The notes below the pieces were generated by a model. The model was not told the origin of the DNA. It saw only the letters and a list, made by a program, of their open reading frames with translations, and ran no database searches. Both the position numbers and the translations under genes were made by a program. Positions 8,578 through 17,586 of a stretch of 64,000 bases of DNA are shown piece after piece; positions within the stretch are counted from its first letter, which is position 1; every line of letters starts with the position of its first letter. The stretch comes from an uncultured Eubacteriales bacterium (GTDB taxonomy: Bacteria > Bacillota > Clostridia > Oscillospirales > CAG-272): positions 1 through 64,000 of the forward strand of contig CAKSLU010000005.1 of assembly GCA_934474225.1 (NCBI GenBank), read 5' to 3'.

Positions 8578-10347
8578 TCAGCCCACCTCCTTTTCGAGTT
8601 CTTCGGCGCTCAGCTGTGAGCGCGCAATTTCCTGATAGACCGCGCAGGTCTTCATGAGTTCGTCATGCGTGCCGAGCCCGACCGCGCGGCCGCGATCCAG
8701 CACGAGAATCTGCTCCGCATGCCGGATGGTGCCGATGCGCTGCGCCACGATGATTTTAGTCGCATTCTGCATCCGCTTTGCAAGCTCGCCGCGCAGCACC
8801 TTGTCGGTGCGATAGTCCAGCGCGGAAAAGCTGTCGTCAAAGACCAGAATCTCGGGGTCGCGCGCAAGCGCCCTTGCAATCGAAAGCCGCTGCTTCTGCC
8901 CGCCGGACACATTGCGCCCAAGCTGGGCAATCTTATGCGCTGCCCCCTCCGGCATTTTATCCACAAACTCCGCCGCCTGCGAAATTTCCAGCGCGCGGCG
9001 CAGGTTTTCGTCGCTCTCGGCGGCGCGGCTCTTTCCGAAGAACACATTGTCGCGAATCGTCCCCGCAAAAAGCACCGCCTTTTGCGTGACATAACCGAGC
9101 TTGTCATACAGCGTGTCAAAGGCATAGTCCTTTACATTCACGCCGTCAATCAGCACCTCGCCCGCCGTCGCGTCGTAAAAGCGCGGAATCAGCCCGACCA
9201 GCGTGGACTTGCCCGACCCGGTCGCGCCGATGACGGCAAGCGTGCCGCCGCGCTCCACCTTGAAGTTGATGTCGTGCAGAACGTCGGCGGCCGCATTCGG
9301 ATAGCGGAAGGAAACGTGGCGGAACTCGACCGAGCCGTTCTCGTCGCCCGCCGTCTGCTGCCCCTCGACCAGCGTGGAGCGGCGGTCGAACACCTCATTG
9401 ATACGCTCCGCCGAGACCTGCGCCGACGGCAGCAGCATGAAGATCATCACCAGCATCATGAAGGACATGACCACATAGGTCGCATAGGTGCTGAACACCA
9501 GCACCTCGCTGAAAAACGCCAGCCGCGCCGCGCCGTCGCCGAGCGGAATGCGCTCGATGAGCGCCGCGCCCAGCCAGTAAATCACCAGCGCAAGCCCGTT
9601 CATGCCGAGTATCATAATCGGCTGCATAAAGGAGAACAGCCGCTGGTTTTTCAGCTGCGTGCGCATCATTTCGCCGCTCGGCCCATCGAATTTTTCATTC
9701 TGATAATCCTCGGCGTTGAAGGCGTGCACCACGCTGATGCCGGTCAGGTTCTCGCGTGCGACGCGGTTGATTTTGTCCGTCAGCTTCTGCACGATGCGGA
9801 AGCGCGGCAGGCAGACCGACATAATCGCCAGCACCGACGAGCAAATCACCACGACAAACGCCGCCGTCACCGCCGACAGCTCCCAGCTCTTTCCGAGAAT
9901 CTTGATGATCGCCCACACCGCCATGATCGGCGACTTGATGAGCATTTGCAGCCCCATGGACACAATCATCTGAATCTGCGTGACATCGTTGGTCGTGCGC
10001 GTAATCAGGCTCGGGACGGAAAAATCCTGCATCTGCGCGCAGTCGCTGTCAATGACATGGCCGAACAGCTTGCCGCGCAGCGTGAAGCTGAAACCCGCCG
10101 CAATCCGCGCGGAAAGATAGCCGCACGCCACGGCAAGCACCGCGCTGCACAGCGTACAGCCGAGCATTTTGGCGCCCACGACGGCAATGTCCGATGTCCG
10201 GCTACCCTCGGTTTTGATGAGCGTGGTCAGCTCGGTCATATAGTCGGGCAGTGTCAGGTCAAAATAGATTTGCCCGACCACGAGCACGGCGCAGACCAGC
10301 GCCATCAGCCACTCCCGCTTTTGCATGTTTTTCAGCAGTTTAATCAT
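8578..10347 (-). CDS. ABC exporter half-transporter, degenerate-site partner (ATPase-permease)
   Basis: This 589-residue protein has six membrane spans and one ATPase domain. Walker A (GATGSGKST) and signature (VSGGQKQR) are normal, but Walker B reads LVFDDSFSALD, so the catalytic Glu is replaced by Asp. Together with the SISAGQ signature of its partner this gives one consensus and one degenerate ATP site, the arrangement known from TM287/288- and BmrCD-type heterodimers. The ATG at 10347 follows AAGGAGAAACT and overlaps the marR stop by four bases (ATGA). An upstream in-frame start at 10383 would lie inside marR and lacks a ribosome site. Confidence 0.9.
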   Translation of the reverse strand: MIKLLKNMQKREWLMALVCAVLVVGQIYFDLTLPDYMTELTTLIKTEGSRTSDIAVVGAKMLGCTLCSAVLAVACGYLSARIAAGFSFTLRGKLFGHVIDSDCAQMQDFSVPSLITRTTNDVTQIQMIVSMGLQMLIKSPIMAVWAIIKILGKSWELSAVTAAFVVVICSSVLAIMSVCLPRFRIVQKLTDKINRVARENLTGISVVHAFNAEDYQNEKFDGPSGEMMRTQLKNQRLFSFMQPIMILGMNGLALVIYWLGAALIERIPLGDGAARLAFFSEVLVFSTYATYVVMSFMMLVMIFMLLPSAQVSAERINEVFDRRSTLVEGQQTAGDENGSVEFRHVSFRYPNAAADVLHDINFKVERGGTLAVIGATGSGKSTLVGLIPRFYDATAGEVLIDGVNVKDYAFDTLYDKLGYVTQKAVLFAGTIRDNVFFGKSRAAESDENLRRALEISQAAEFVDKMPEGAAHKIAQLGRNVSGGQKQRLSIARALARDPEILVFDDSFSALDYRTDKVLRGELAKRMQNATKIIVAQRIGTIRHAEQILVLDRGRAVGLGTHDELMKTCAVYQEIARSQLSAEELEKEVG

Positions 10348-10817
10348 AGTTTCTCCTTTTGTGCCGCCTCGCGGCAAATGCATTTGGCATTTTGGGCAAT
10401 CGTTGCGATGCAGCGCCAGAGCAGTGCGCGGTCTTCGGCGCCGAGCCCCTCCGTCAGCCGCGCGCCGAGCGCGGCTTGCAGCTTGCGGCCGCGCGCAACA
10501 ACGGGGGCGGCGGCATCCGTGACGGCAAGATGCGTCACGCGGCGATCCTTTTCGTCGCTTTTGCGCGCGAGATACCCCTCGTCGACCAGGCGGTCGATGT
10601 GAAACGAGACGATCCCCGGCTTCATGTGACGGTAGAAGCAGATGTCCCGCGCCGTATCATACCCCGGATTGTTCGCCAGGAACAGCAGAATATCCAGCGC
10701 CGTCTGCGGCATACCGAGCTCGGCGCAAAGCGGCTTCAGCATCGCGGCATATGCATCTTCAAAAGCGCGCACATGCTCGTGCATCTTCACCGCATTGCCG
10801 ATTCTGTTTTTTGACAT
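10344..10817 (-). CDS. MarR family transcriptional regulator
   Basis: This 157-residue protein is a winged-helix MarR repressor. The DNA-binding core runs about 35-105, with the recognition region near DICFYRHMKPGIVSFHIDRLVDEG and the wing KSDEKDRRVTHLAVTDA. It is the first gene of an operon with the two ABC half-transporters, so it most likely senses the exported compound and derepresses the pump. It starts at ATG 10817 behind GGAGGC. A 6-bp inverted repeat 16 bases upstream is a likely operator. Confidence 0.88.
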   Translation of the reverse strand: MSKNRIGNAVKMHEHVRAFEDAYAAMLKPLCAELGMPQTALDILLFLANNPGYDTARDICFYRHMKPGIVSFHIDRLVDEGYLARKSDEKDRRVTHLAVTDAAAPVVARGRKLQAALGARLTEGLGAEDRALLWRCIATIAQNAKCICREAAQKEKL

Positions 10818-10833
10818 AACAGCCTCCTTGATA

Positions 10834-10847
10834 GTTCAATTTTGAAC
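10834..10847 (-). promoter_or_regulatory. probable MarR operator
   Basis: GTTCAA and TTGAAC are separated by two bases and lie between the marR start and its presumed promoter. The size, symmetry and position suit autoregulation by the MarR product. Confidence 0.55.
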
Positions 10848-10919
10848 ATTCCAATATTAGCACAAGCACGCACGGATGTCAATGACGGTTATGTGAATCT
10901 TTGCAGCAGATTCTGTGCA

Positions 10920-10957
10920 CAAAAAAGCCGCCGCAGGCAATCCTATGCCTGCGGCGG
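10920..10957 (-). terminator. brnQ terminator
   Basis: A perfect 12-bp stem (CCGCCGCAGGCA) with a 6-base loop is followed on the minus strand by six T. It lies 26 bases past the brnQ stop. Confidence 0.88.
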
Positions 10958-10983
10958 AAATGTTATAAAGAATATGTATCGCG

Positions 10984-12345
10984 TTATGCGGCGACACGCT
11001 TTTTGTCGGTCAGCAGCATCACAACAATGCCGACAACCGCACCGACTGCGGCGGGAACGACCCAGCCGAGCCCGTTTGTGTACAGCGGCAGATACGCCTT
11101 GGCGAAATCAATGACCGGCTGTGCATGCAGCAGAGCAACCGTGCCTGCAGGCAGTGCGCCGAGCAAATCAAAGATTGCGGCAAACAGCGTAAACCCGGTG
11201 ACAAAACCATAGACCACGCGGCTGTGATGGAACAGGTTGCCGAAGAGTCCAAGCAGAATCAGCGTGATTGCCAGCGGGTAGAGGAACATCAGCACGGGGA
11301 TGGAGTAGGCGATGATGGCATCCAGTCCGAGGTTGGCAAAGAGGAAGGAAACCAGGCTGAAAATAACCACCCACACCCGATAGGAGAACGCCTTCGGGAA
11401 CAGCTTGGTGAAGGTCTCGGCACAGCTGGTGACAAGGCCGACCGCCGTCTTCATGCAGGCGAAGGTCACCATGATGGCAAGCAGAATCGCGCCCGGCTTG
11501 CCGAAGTAATGCTCGGCAACGCGCGCGAAAATCTCGCCGCCGTCCTTGCAGTCGGCATACAGGATGCCGGTCTGCGCGCCGACCACTGCGACCGCGAGGT
11601 AGATCAGCCCCATGAACAGGCAGCTGAACACGCCCGCCTTGACGGTGTGCGCCGCGACTGCCCCCGGCTCTTTCACGCCGAGGTCACGGATGACGGTGAT
11701 CACCACGATGCCGAACGCCAGCGACGCCAGCGCGTCCATCGTGTTGTAGCCCTCAAGGAAGCCGGTCACAAACGGCGAAGTCGCATAGCCGCCGGACGCC
11801 GCCATCCCGGCGATGCTGCCCATCGGATGAATGAGCGCCGCCGCAACAAGCGCGCCGAGGAAGATGAGGAACAGCGGCGTGAGTACCTTGCCGACCCAGG
11901 TGAGGATCTCGCCGGGGTTGAGCGAAAGGACAAGCACCGCGAGGAAGAACAGGAGCGAGAAAACGACCAGCACGCCCTTCGTGTACGCACCCTCGCCCAG
12001 CATGTTCTGCATGCCGATGGTGAAGGAGACCGCACCGCAGCGCGGGATGGCGAAGAAAGGACCAATCGTCAGATACAGCGCGCAGGTGAAAAAGATGCTG
12101 TAGCCGCGGCTCACCTTGCCCGACAGCTCAATCAGACCGTCACTGCGGCTGATGCCGATAGACGCCACGCCGAGCAGCGGAAGACCCACACCGGTGATCA
12201 AGAGTCCGAGGAAGGCGACCCACATGTTTGCGCCGGCAAGCTGGCCCATGCGAATCGGGAAAATCAGATTGCCTGCGCCGAAGAACAGGCCGAACAGCAT
12301 GCTTGCAATCACGACAAGCTCTGTTCCCTTCAGTTTTGTTTTCAA
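10984..12345 (-). CDS. brnQ: branched-chain amino acid transporter, BrnQ/LIVCS family
   Basis: BrnQ imports leucine, isoleucine and valine with a cation. The 453-residue protein has about twelve membrane spans and the family opening with GLFFGAGNLIFPIRMG and later AVVGAQTG. The length is normal for the family. The start appears to be a TTG at 12345, ten bases after GGGAG; the nearby ATG at 12352 is out of frame. The gene stands alone, between a repressor/exporter operon and ftsH, and ends at the hairpin 10920-10957. No T-box or other amino-acid riboswitch was recognised upstream. Confidence 0.9.
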   Translation of the reverse strand: MKTKLKGTELVVIASMLFGLFFGAGNLIFPIRMGQLAGANMWVAFLGLLITGVGLPLLGVASIGISRSDGLIELSGKVSRGYSIFFTCALYLTIGPFFAIPRCGAVSFTIGMQNMLGEGAYTKGVLVVFSLLFFLAVLVLSLNPGEILTWVGKVLTPLFLIFLGALVAAALIHPMGSIAGMAASGGYATSPFVTGFLEGYNTMDALASLAFGIVVITVIRDLGVKEPGAVAAHTVKAGVFSCLFMGLIYLAVAVVGAQTGILYADCKDGGEIFARVAEHYFGKPGAILLAIMVTFACMKTAVGLVTSCAETFTKLFPKAFSYRVWVVIFSLVSFLFANLGLDAIIAYSIPVLMFLYPLAITLILLGLFGNLFHHSRVVYGFVTGFTLFAAIFDLLGALPAGTVALLHAQPVIDFAKAYLPLYTNGLGWVVPAAVGAVVGIVVMLLTDKKRVAA

Positions 12346-12734
12346 AAGTCATTCACTCCCATTCATGGATTAACCTCTACAGTATACCTTTTTTCAGCGG
12401 CACTGTCAAGTAAAAGAAACATTTTTCGCGGTATTTTTTCAGGTCAAGATGAAATGACGCATGTGTTAAATATATATCAGATTTATTGTGAAAATGCGCC
12501 TTCGCGGTCTCGGCGCCGAATTCCGGAAACCCAGCCTTTTTCGCCTTGCCAAGGCGAAATACAAAAAAGTAAACCTATTTGCGAGGTAGGGATATCAAGA
12601 GAGCGCCCCCTGCTTTTTTCATCTCCGGTCTGCGAAAAATCGCAAAAATGCGCGTTTCTCTTTTCAAATCGGCAAAAGCATGTTATACTGTTATCGAAAA
12701 TCCTGCGCGGCGGCGCGCAAATTGAGGTGATTTT
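12346..12734. promoter_or_regulatory. brnQ-ftsH divergent intergenic region
   Basis: This 389-base gap between divergent genes holds no CDS. A hairpin TTTCGCCTT/AAGGCGAAA lies at 12538-12559. A TATACT -10-like box near 12684 has only a weak -35 (TTTCAA, 16 bases) and would drive ftsH, whose ATG follows GAGGTG. No recognisable HrcA CIRCE or CtsR site was found. Confidence 0.4.
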
Positions 12735-14555
12735 ATGAATGAAGTCAAGACCCCGAAGAAGCCGCTGATCTACTACTACACCATCGCGATGCTGGTTCTG
12801 CTCCTCATGAACCTGCTTGTCACGCCCCTGCTGCAGCAGGCACGCATCAAGGATGTGGACTACGGTACCTTCATGACCATGACCGAGAACAAAGAAATCG
12901 GCGAGGTCGAGATTGAAGACAACCGCATTCTCTTCACGGACAAGGACGGCAAGACCATCTACCAGACCGGGCTGATGGACGACCCCGGCAGAACCGAGCG
13001 CCTGTATGCGTCCGGCGCGAAGTTTTCGAGCGAGATCGTGCAGGAGATGTCTCCCCTGCTCTCCTTCCTGCTCACCTGGATTCTGCCGATCGTCATCTTC
13101 ATGGCGCTCGGTCAGTTTATGGCGAAAAAGCTGATGGACAAGGCGGGCGGCGGCGGCGCCTCCATGATGTTCAACATGGGCAAGAGCAACGCCAAAATCT
13201 ATGTCAAGTCCTCCGACGGCATCAAGTTTGACGATGTGGCAGGCGAGGACGAGGCAAAGGAAAACCTCGCCGAAATCGTGGACTATCTGCACAATCCGAA
13301 GAAATACGAAGAAATCGGCGCATCCATGCCGAAAGGCGTGCTGCTCGTCGGACCTCCCGGCACGGGCAAAACCATGCTGGCAAAGGCGGTCGCCGGTGAA
13401 GCGGACGTGCCGTTCTTCTCGATGTCCGGCTCGGAATTTGTCGAGATGTTTGTCGGCATGGGCGCATCCAAGGTGCGCGACCTCTTCAGCCAGGCGAAGG
13501 AAAAAGCGCCCTGCATTGTCTTCATCGACGAGATTGACGCCATCGGGCAGAAGCGCGACGGCAGAATCGGCAGCAATGACGAGCGCGAACAGACGCTCAA
13601 CCAGCTGCTCACCGAGATGGACGGCTTCGGCGGCAACACCGGCGTGATTATTCTCGCGGCAACCAACCGCCCCGAGACGCTGGACCCCGCGCTGACGCGC
13701 CCCGGCCGTTTTGACCGCCGCGTGCCGGTTGAGCTGCCCGACCTCAAGGGGCGTGAGGCGATTCTGCGCGTGCACGCCAAGAAGGTCAAAATTGCGCAGA
13801 ATGTAGACTTTGAGCGCATCGCGCGCATGGCATCCGGCGCGTCGGGCGCAGAACTTGCCAACATCATCAACGAGGCTGCCCTGCGCGCCGTGCGCGACAA
13901 CCGCACCGAGGCAACGGAGGCAGACCTTGAGGAAAGCATCGAGGTCGTCATTGCGGGCTATCAGAAGAAGAACGCCATCCTCACCGACAAGGAGAAGATG
14001 ATCGTCTCCTATCACGAAATCGGGCACGCGCTGGTCGCCGCGCTGCAAACCAATTCCGCACCCGTGCAGAAAATCACCATCATCCCGCGCACCTCGGGCG
14101 CGCTCGGCTACACCATGCAGGTGGAGGAGGGCGAGCACTATCTGATGAGCCGCGAGGAGATTGAAAACAAGATTGCCACACTGACCGGCGGCAGAGCCGC
14201 AGAGGAAATCGCCTGCAAGACCGTCACCACCGGCGCGTCCAACGACATCGAGCAGGCAACCAAACTCGCCCGCGCGATGATTATGCGTTACGGCATGAGC
14301 GACGACTTTGACATGGTGGCGCTTGAGACCGTGACGAACGAATACCTCGGCGGCGACGCGTCGCTTGCCTGCTCGGCAGAGACGCAGACAAAGATCGACA
14401 CGCGCGTGGTCGAACTGGTCAAGGCACAGCACGAAAAGGCCATCCGCATCCTCACCGAGAACCGCGAAAAGCTCGATGCCCTTGCCAAGCACCTCTACGA
14501 AAAGGAAACCATCACCGGCGAGGAGTTCATGGAGATTCTCCACAGCTTCGGCTGA
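12735..14555 (+). CDS. ftsH: ATP-dependent zinc metalloprotease FtsH
   Basis: FtsH is a membrane-anchored hexameric AAA+ protease that degrades damaged or regulatory membrane and cytosolic proteins. The 606-residue protein shows TM1 (about 12-32), a short extracytoplasmic domain, TM2 (about 107-128), then the AAA+ module with Walker A GPPGTGKT (206-213), Walker B IVFIDEID (261-268) and the second region of homology with RPGRFDRR. The zinc site is HEIGH (427-431) with the third ligand Asp in ASNDIEQ (504). The start ATG follows GAGGTGATTTT. It is monocistronic, ending at 14568-14599. Confidence 0.97.
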   Translation: MNEVKTPKKPLIYYYTIAMLVLLLMNLLVTPLLQQARIKDVDYGTFMTMTENKEIGEVEIEDNRILFTDKDGKTIYQTGLMDDPGRTERLYASGAKFSSEIVQEMSPLLSFLLTWILPIVIFMALGQFMAKKLMDKAGGGGASMMFNMGKSNAKIYVKSSDGIKFDDVAGEDEAKENLAEIVDYLHNPKKYEEIGASMPKGVLLVGPPGTGKTMLAKAVAGEADVPFFSMSGSEFVEMFVGMGASKVRDLFSQAKEKAPCIVFIDEIDAIGQKRDGRIGSNDEREQTLNQLLTEMDGFGGNTGVIILAATNRPETLDPALTRPGRFDRRVPVELPDLKGREAILRVHAKKVKIAQNVDFERIARMASGASGAELANIINEAALRAVRDNRTEATEADLEESIEVVIAGYQKKNAILTDKEKMIVSYHEIGHALVAALQTNSAPVQKITIIPRTSGALGYTMQVEEGEHYLMSREEIENKIATLTGGRAAEEIACKTVTTGASNDIEQATKLARAMIMRYGMSDDFDMVALETVTNEYLGGDASLACSAETQTKIDTRVVELVKAQHEKAIRILTENREKLDALAKHLYEKETITGEEFMEILHSFG

Positions 14556-14567
14556 TAAAAGCAGAAC

Positions 14568-14599
14568 AAAAAACAGACGGACATGTCCGTCTGTTTTTT
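14568..14599 (+). terminator. ftsH terminator
   Basis: A 15-bp perfect stem (AAAAAACAGACGGAC) with a 2-base spacer, ending in six T, lies 13 bases after the ftsH stop. Confidence 0.92.
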
Positions 14600-14634
14600 G
14601 TTGTGCACCCATGCGAAAAGTTCATACAATCCCA

Positions 14635-14698
14635 TAGGGGCGACCATCGGTCGCCCGTTTTTGCTACGGTGCAGGCGGGCGACCGATGGTCGCCCCTA
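14635..14698. repeat. family 1 inverted repeat, copy 1
   Basis: Two exact 23-bp arms in inverted orientation are separated by 18 bases. Each arm is itself a small hairpin (GGCGACC, ATC, GGTCGCC), so the element can fold as two hairpins or one long cruciform. Identical arms occur at 18903-18969 and 40060-40124. Confidence 0.85.
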
Positions 14699-14723
14699 CA
14701 GAATCGCGGAAACTGTGCACACA

Positions 14724-14750
14724 CCGTAGGGCGGGGGCTCGCTCCCGCCG
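14724..14750. repeat. family 4 short repeat, copy 1
   Basis: A GTAGGGCGGGGGCTCGCTCC-containing block with a self-complementary core (GCGGG/CCCGC) also occurs in opposite orientation at 46642-46670, again next to families 2 and 3. Confidence 0.6.
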
Positions 14751-14754
14751 TCTA

Positions 14755-14889
14755 AGCCTCCCTTGTGCAAAGGGAGGTGTCATGCGAAGCATGACGGAGG
14801 GATTGTTACAGAGTAAAAAAAGATAGAAAAAACCACAAAACAACCCCTCAGTCGGCTAACGCCGACAGCTCCCCTTACACAGGGGAGCC
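14755..14889. repeat. family 2 paired-hairpin element, copy 1
   Basis: Two homologous halves face each other. Each has an outer hairpin (CTCCC-x-TGTG-x-AA-x-GGGAG) and a variable inner hairpin, here GTCATGC/GCATGAC and GTCGGC/GCCGAC, followed by GAGGG-x-TTGT. An A-rich spacer separates the halves. Other copies are at 46519, 46786 and 53846. Confidence 0.75.
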
Positions 14890-14907
14890 GAAACAGCGTG
14901 CCACCCC

Positions 14908-14936
14908 CTGTAGGGACCGGCGTCTGGGGCGGTTCG
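14908..14936. repeat. family 3 half element
   Basis: CTGTAGGGACCGGCGTC and the bases after it match the left arm of the complete family 3 inverted repeat at 46693-46768. Only one arm is present here, ending ten bases before the copA stop. Confidence 0.5.
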
Positions 14937-14946
14937 CTCCTCTTCT

Positions 14947-17148
14947 CTACTTATACAGCTTCACAAAATTCAGCCGCAGGGCATTCATGACCACGCAGAA
15001 ACTGGACAGGCTCATTGCCGCCGCACCGAACATCGGGTCGAGCATCCAACCGGTGATCGGAATCCACACGCCGGCGGCAAGCGGAATGCCGATGACATTG
15101 TAGATAAACGCCCAGAACAGGTTCTCGTGGATGTTGCGCAGCGTGGCGCGCCCGAGGCGGAGCGCCGCCGCCGCATCCTCACGGCTGCTGCCCGTGAGGA
15201 TGACCTCCGCCGCCTCGACGGCGATGTCGGTGCCGCGCCCGATGGCGATGCCGAGGTCAGCCGCCGTCAGCGCGGGCGCATCGTTGATGCCGTCGCCCAC
15301 CATGGCGACTCTGCCCTCTTTTTTCAGCGCACGAATCAGCCCTTCCTTGTCGCCCGGCTTCAAATCGGCGCGCACCTCGTCGATGCCCGCCGCCGCGGCG
15401 ACGGCTGCCGCCGTGCGCGCGTTGTCGCCGGTCAGCATCACCACGCGCAGCCCCATGTGCTTCATGCGCGCAATCGCCTCGGCGCTGCCGGGTGCAACCG
15501 TGTCTGCCACGGCGATGATGCCGAGCAGCTTTGTATCCGCGGCAAAGAAGATGGGCGTTTTGCCCTCTCCGGCAAGTCTCTCCGCCGCCGCCTGCATCTC
15601 GGCGGGAATCGCCGCCGTCGCGCCGACAAAGGCGGCGTTGCCGCCGATGAGCGTCTCCGCCCCGCGCGTGCCGCGCAGGCCGTTGCCGGGCAGCGCGGTG
15701 AAATCATCCACCGCCGCCGCAGTGATGCCCTTTTCCTCGGCGTCCCGCAGAATGGCAAGCGAGAGCGGGTGCTCGCTCTTCTGCTCCAGCGCAAACGCGG
15801 CGGCAAGCAGTGCGTCCGCATCCGTCCCATCGGCGGCGGGCAGAATGTCGGTCACCGACGGCTTGCCTGCCGTGACCGTGCCGGTCTTGTCCAGCGCGAC
15901 AATCTTCACGCGCCCTGCCGCCTCCAGCGCGGCTGCGGTCTTGAACAGGATATTATTCTTCGCGCCAACGCCGCTGCCGACCATGATAGCCACCGGCGTC
16001 GCCAGTCCGAGCGCGCAGGGGCAGCTGATGACCAGCACCGTAACGCCGCGCGCCAGCGCAAAGCCGAGCGTCTCACCGCAGAGCAGCCAGACAATGAAGG
16101 TCACCGCCGCGATGCCCATGACCGCAGGCACAAACACGCCCGCCACACGGTCCGCCGCCTTGGCAATCGGCGCTTTGGATGCCGCCGCATCGCTCACCAT
16201 GCGGATGATTTTGGAGAATGTGGTGTCCTCGCCGACGCGCGTCGCGCGGCAGTGTGCAAAGCCGGAGAGGTTGATGGTCGCCGCCGAGAGCAGGTCGCCC
16301 GCCGCCTTGTCCACGGGCAGGCTCTCGCCGGTCAGCGCGGATTCGTCCACGGCGCAGCTGCCGTCCAGCACCTCGCCGTCCACCGGAATGCTCTCGCCCG
16401 GGCGCACGACAAATTCATCCCCGACCTTGACCTCGGCAATCGGCACTTTGACCTCTTTGCCGTCCCGCAGGACGGTCGCGGTCTTCGGCGACAGTTTCAT
16501 CAGCGCGCGGAGCGCGTCGGTCGTCTTGCCCTTGGAGCGCGCTTCAAGCAGCTTGCCGAGCGTAATCAGCGTGAGAATCATCGCCGCCGACTCAAAGTAG
16601 AAGTCATGTGACTGAAGCGGCTTGCCGAGCGCCATCAGCACGAGAATGCACAGGCTGTAGAGGAACGACGCGCCCGCGCCGAGCGCCACCAGCGTATCCA
16701 TATTCGGCGCGCCGTGCAGCACGCCGCGCACGCCGCTGACAAAGAACTTGCGGTTGACGATCATAATGGCAAGCGTCAGCACCGCCTGAATCACGCCCTG
16801 CCACTCCATGCTTGCCGCAATCGGCGCAGGCAGCGGCCAGCCCCACATCATGTGCCCCATCGAAATGTACATGAGGACGAGCAACAGCACGACCGACACC
16901 GCCAGCCGCCGCACCATCTGCGGTGTCTCGTCGGTGATGTCGCCCACGTTGCCTTTGCACAGTGACGCGCCGTAGCCCGCCTTTTTGACGGCGGAAATCA
17001 CCGCGGCAGGACTGCCGCCCTCGACCGTCATGGAGTTTGTCAGCAGACTGACCGCGCAGTCGGTCACGCCCGGCACGGCGCGCACCGCCTTTTCCACGCG
17101 CGCGCTGCACGCGGCGCAGCTCATGCCTTTTACATTGTATTGTTCCAT
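14947..17148 (-). CDS. copA: copper-exporting P-type ATPase CopA
   Basis: CopA pumps Cu(I) out of the cell at the cost of ATP. The 733-residue protein has one N-terminal HMA metal-binding domain with GMSCAAC (Cys 11 and 14), eight expected membrane spans, the TGES actuator loop, the intramembrane CPC motif in VISCPCALGLATP (about 376), the phosphorylation site DKTGTVTAG (Asp about 417) and the hinge GDGINDAPA (about 620). CPC rather than SPC or CPH supports Cu(I)/Ag(I) transport. The start ATG follows GGAGGGG. It lies 11 bases after csoR in one operon controlled by the CsoR site at 17511-17539. Confidence 0.95.
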   Translation of the reverse strand: MEQYNVKGMSCAACSARVEKAVRAVPGVTDCAVSLLTNSMTVEGGSPAAVISAVKKAGYGASLCKGNVGDITDETPQMVRRLAVSVVLLLVLMYISMGHMMWGWPLPAPIAASMEWQGVIQAVLTLAIMIVNRKFFVSGVRGVLHGAPNMDTLVALGAGASFLYSLCILVLMALGKPLQSHDFYFESAAMILTLITLGKLLEARSKGKTTDALRALMKLSPKTATVLRDGKEVKVPIAEVKVGDEFVVRPGESIPVDGEVLDGSCAVDESALTGESLPVDKAAGDLLSAATINLSGFAHCRATRVGEDTTFSKIIRMVSDAAASKAPIAKAADRVAGVFVPAVMGIAAVTFIVWLLCGETLGFALARGVTVLVISCPCALGLATPVAIMVGSGVGAKNNILFKTAAALEAAGRVKIVALDKTGTVTAGKPSVTDILPAADGTDADALLAAAFALEQKSEHPLSLAILRDAEEKGITAAAVDDFTALPGNGLRGTRGAETLIGGNAAFVGATAAIPAEMQAAAERLAGEGKTPIFFAADTKLLGIIAVADTVAPGSAEAIARMKHMGLRVVMLTGDNARTAAAVAAAAGIDEVRADLKPGDKEGLIRALKKEGRVAMVGDGINDAPALTAADLGIAIGRGTDIAVEAAEVILTGSSREDAAAALRLGRATLRNIHENLFWAFIYNVIGIPLAAGVWIPITGWMLDPMFGAAAMSLSSFCVVMNALRLNFVKLYK

Positions 17149-17159
17149 GGATACCCCTC

Positions 17160-17462
17160 CTATTTCATCAGCTTTTGCAGGGTGGCCACCAGCTCGTCCA
17201 CCGTCTCGTTCTTCCCCGCGCGCAGATCATCCGCCACGCAGGTGCGGATGTGCGTCGCCAGCAGCTCGCGGCTGAATGCGTTCAGCGCAGCGGTCGCCGC
17301 CGCCACCTGCACGAGAATGTCCGTGCAGTATGCATCATTTTCCACCATGCCGCGAATGCCGCGCACCTGTCCCTCGATGCGGTTCAGCCGATGCGTCAGC
17401 TTCCGTATCTCCTCGGCGGAGCGTTTTTTCGTTTTATGCGAACAACAGCAGCAAGTTTCCAT
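17160..17462 (-). CDS. csoR: copper-sensing repressor CsoR
   Basis: CsoR represses copper efflux genes until Cu(I) binds. The 100-residue helical protein has the family core KLTHRLNRIEGQVRGI and the Cys-His-Cys copper ligands at C46 (AYCTDI), H71 and C75 (HIRTC). Unusually it begins METCCCCSHK, a four-cysteine patch that could bind extra metal. The ATG at 17462 is eight bases after AAAGGAG. It is the promoter-proximal gene of csoR-copA and is probably autoregulated. Confidence 0.93.
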   Translation of the reverse strand: METCCCCSHKTKKRSAEEIRKLTHRLNRIEGQVRGIRGMVENDAYCTDILVQVAAATAALNAFSRELLATHIRTCVADDLRAGKNETVDELVATLQKLMK

Positions 17463-17510
17463 AGTATGTGCTCCTTTCGCTTTTTCTATCGTTTCTATCG
17501 TTGCATCTCG

Positions 17511-17539
17511 ATTATATACCCCCTATTGGTATTTGTCAA
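17511..17539 (-). promoter_or_regulatory. csoR-copA promoter with CsoR operator in the spacer
   Basis: On the minus strand a perfect TTGACA (17534-17539), a 17-base spacer and a perfect TATAAT (17511-17516) form the promoter. The spacer carries ATACC-x7-GGTAT (17516-17532) with a G/C run in the middle, matching the shape of known CsoR boxes. Binding there would block RNA polymerase. Confidence 0.85.
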
Positions 17540-17555
17540 GCGAAAAAGTGCATAA

Positions 17556-17581
17556 AAAAAGACCGCCGAAACGGTCTTTTT
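17556..17581. terminator. terminator after the 17587 lipoprotein gene
   Basis: AAAAAGACCG and CGGTCTTTTT flank a six-base loop just past the stop of the minus-strand lipoprotein gene and upstream of the csoR promoter. Confidence 0.85.
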
Positions 17582-17586
17582 CAGAT

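Noticed and set aside
15127..16611. Two long plus-strand frames opposite copA
   Set aside because: CopA is complete and in frame; the opposite frames are low-complexity Ala/Ser/Arg products.
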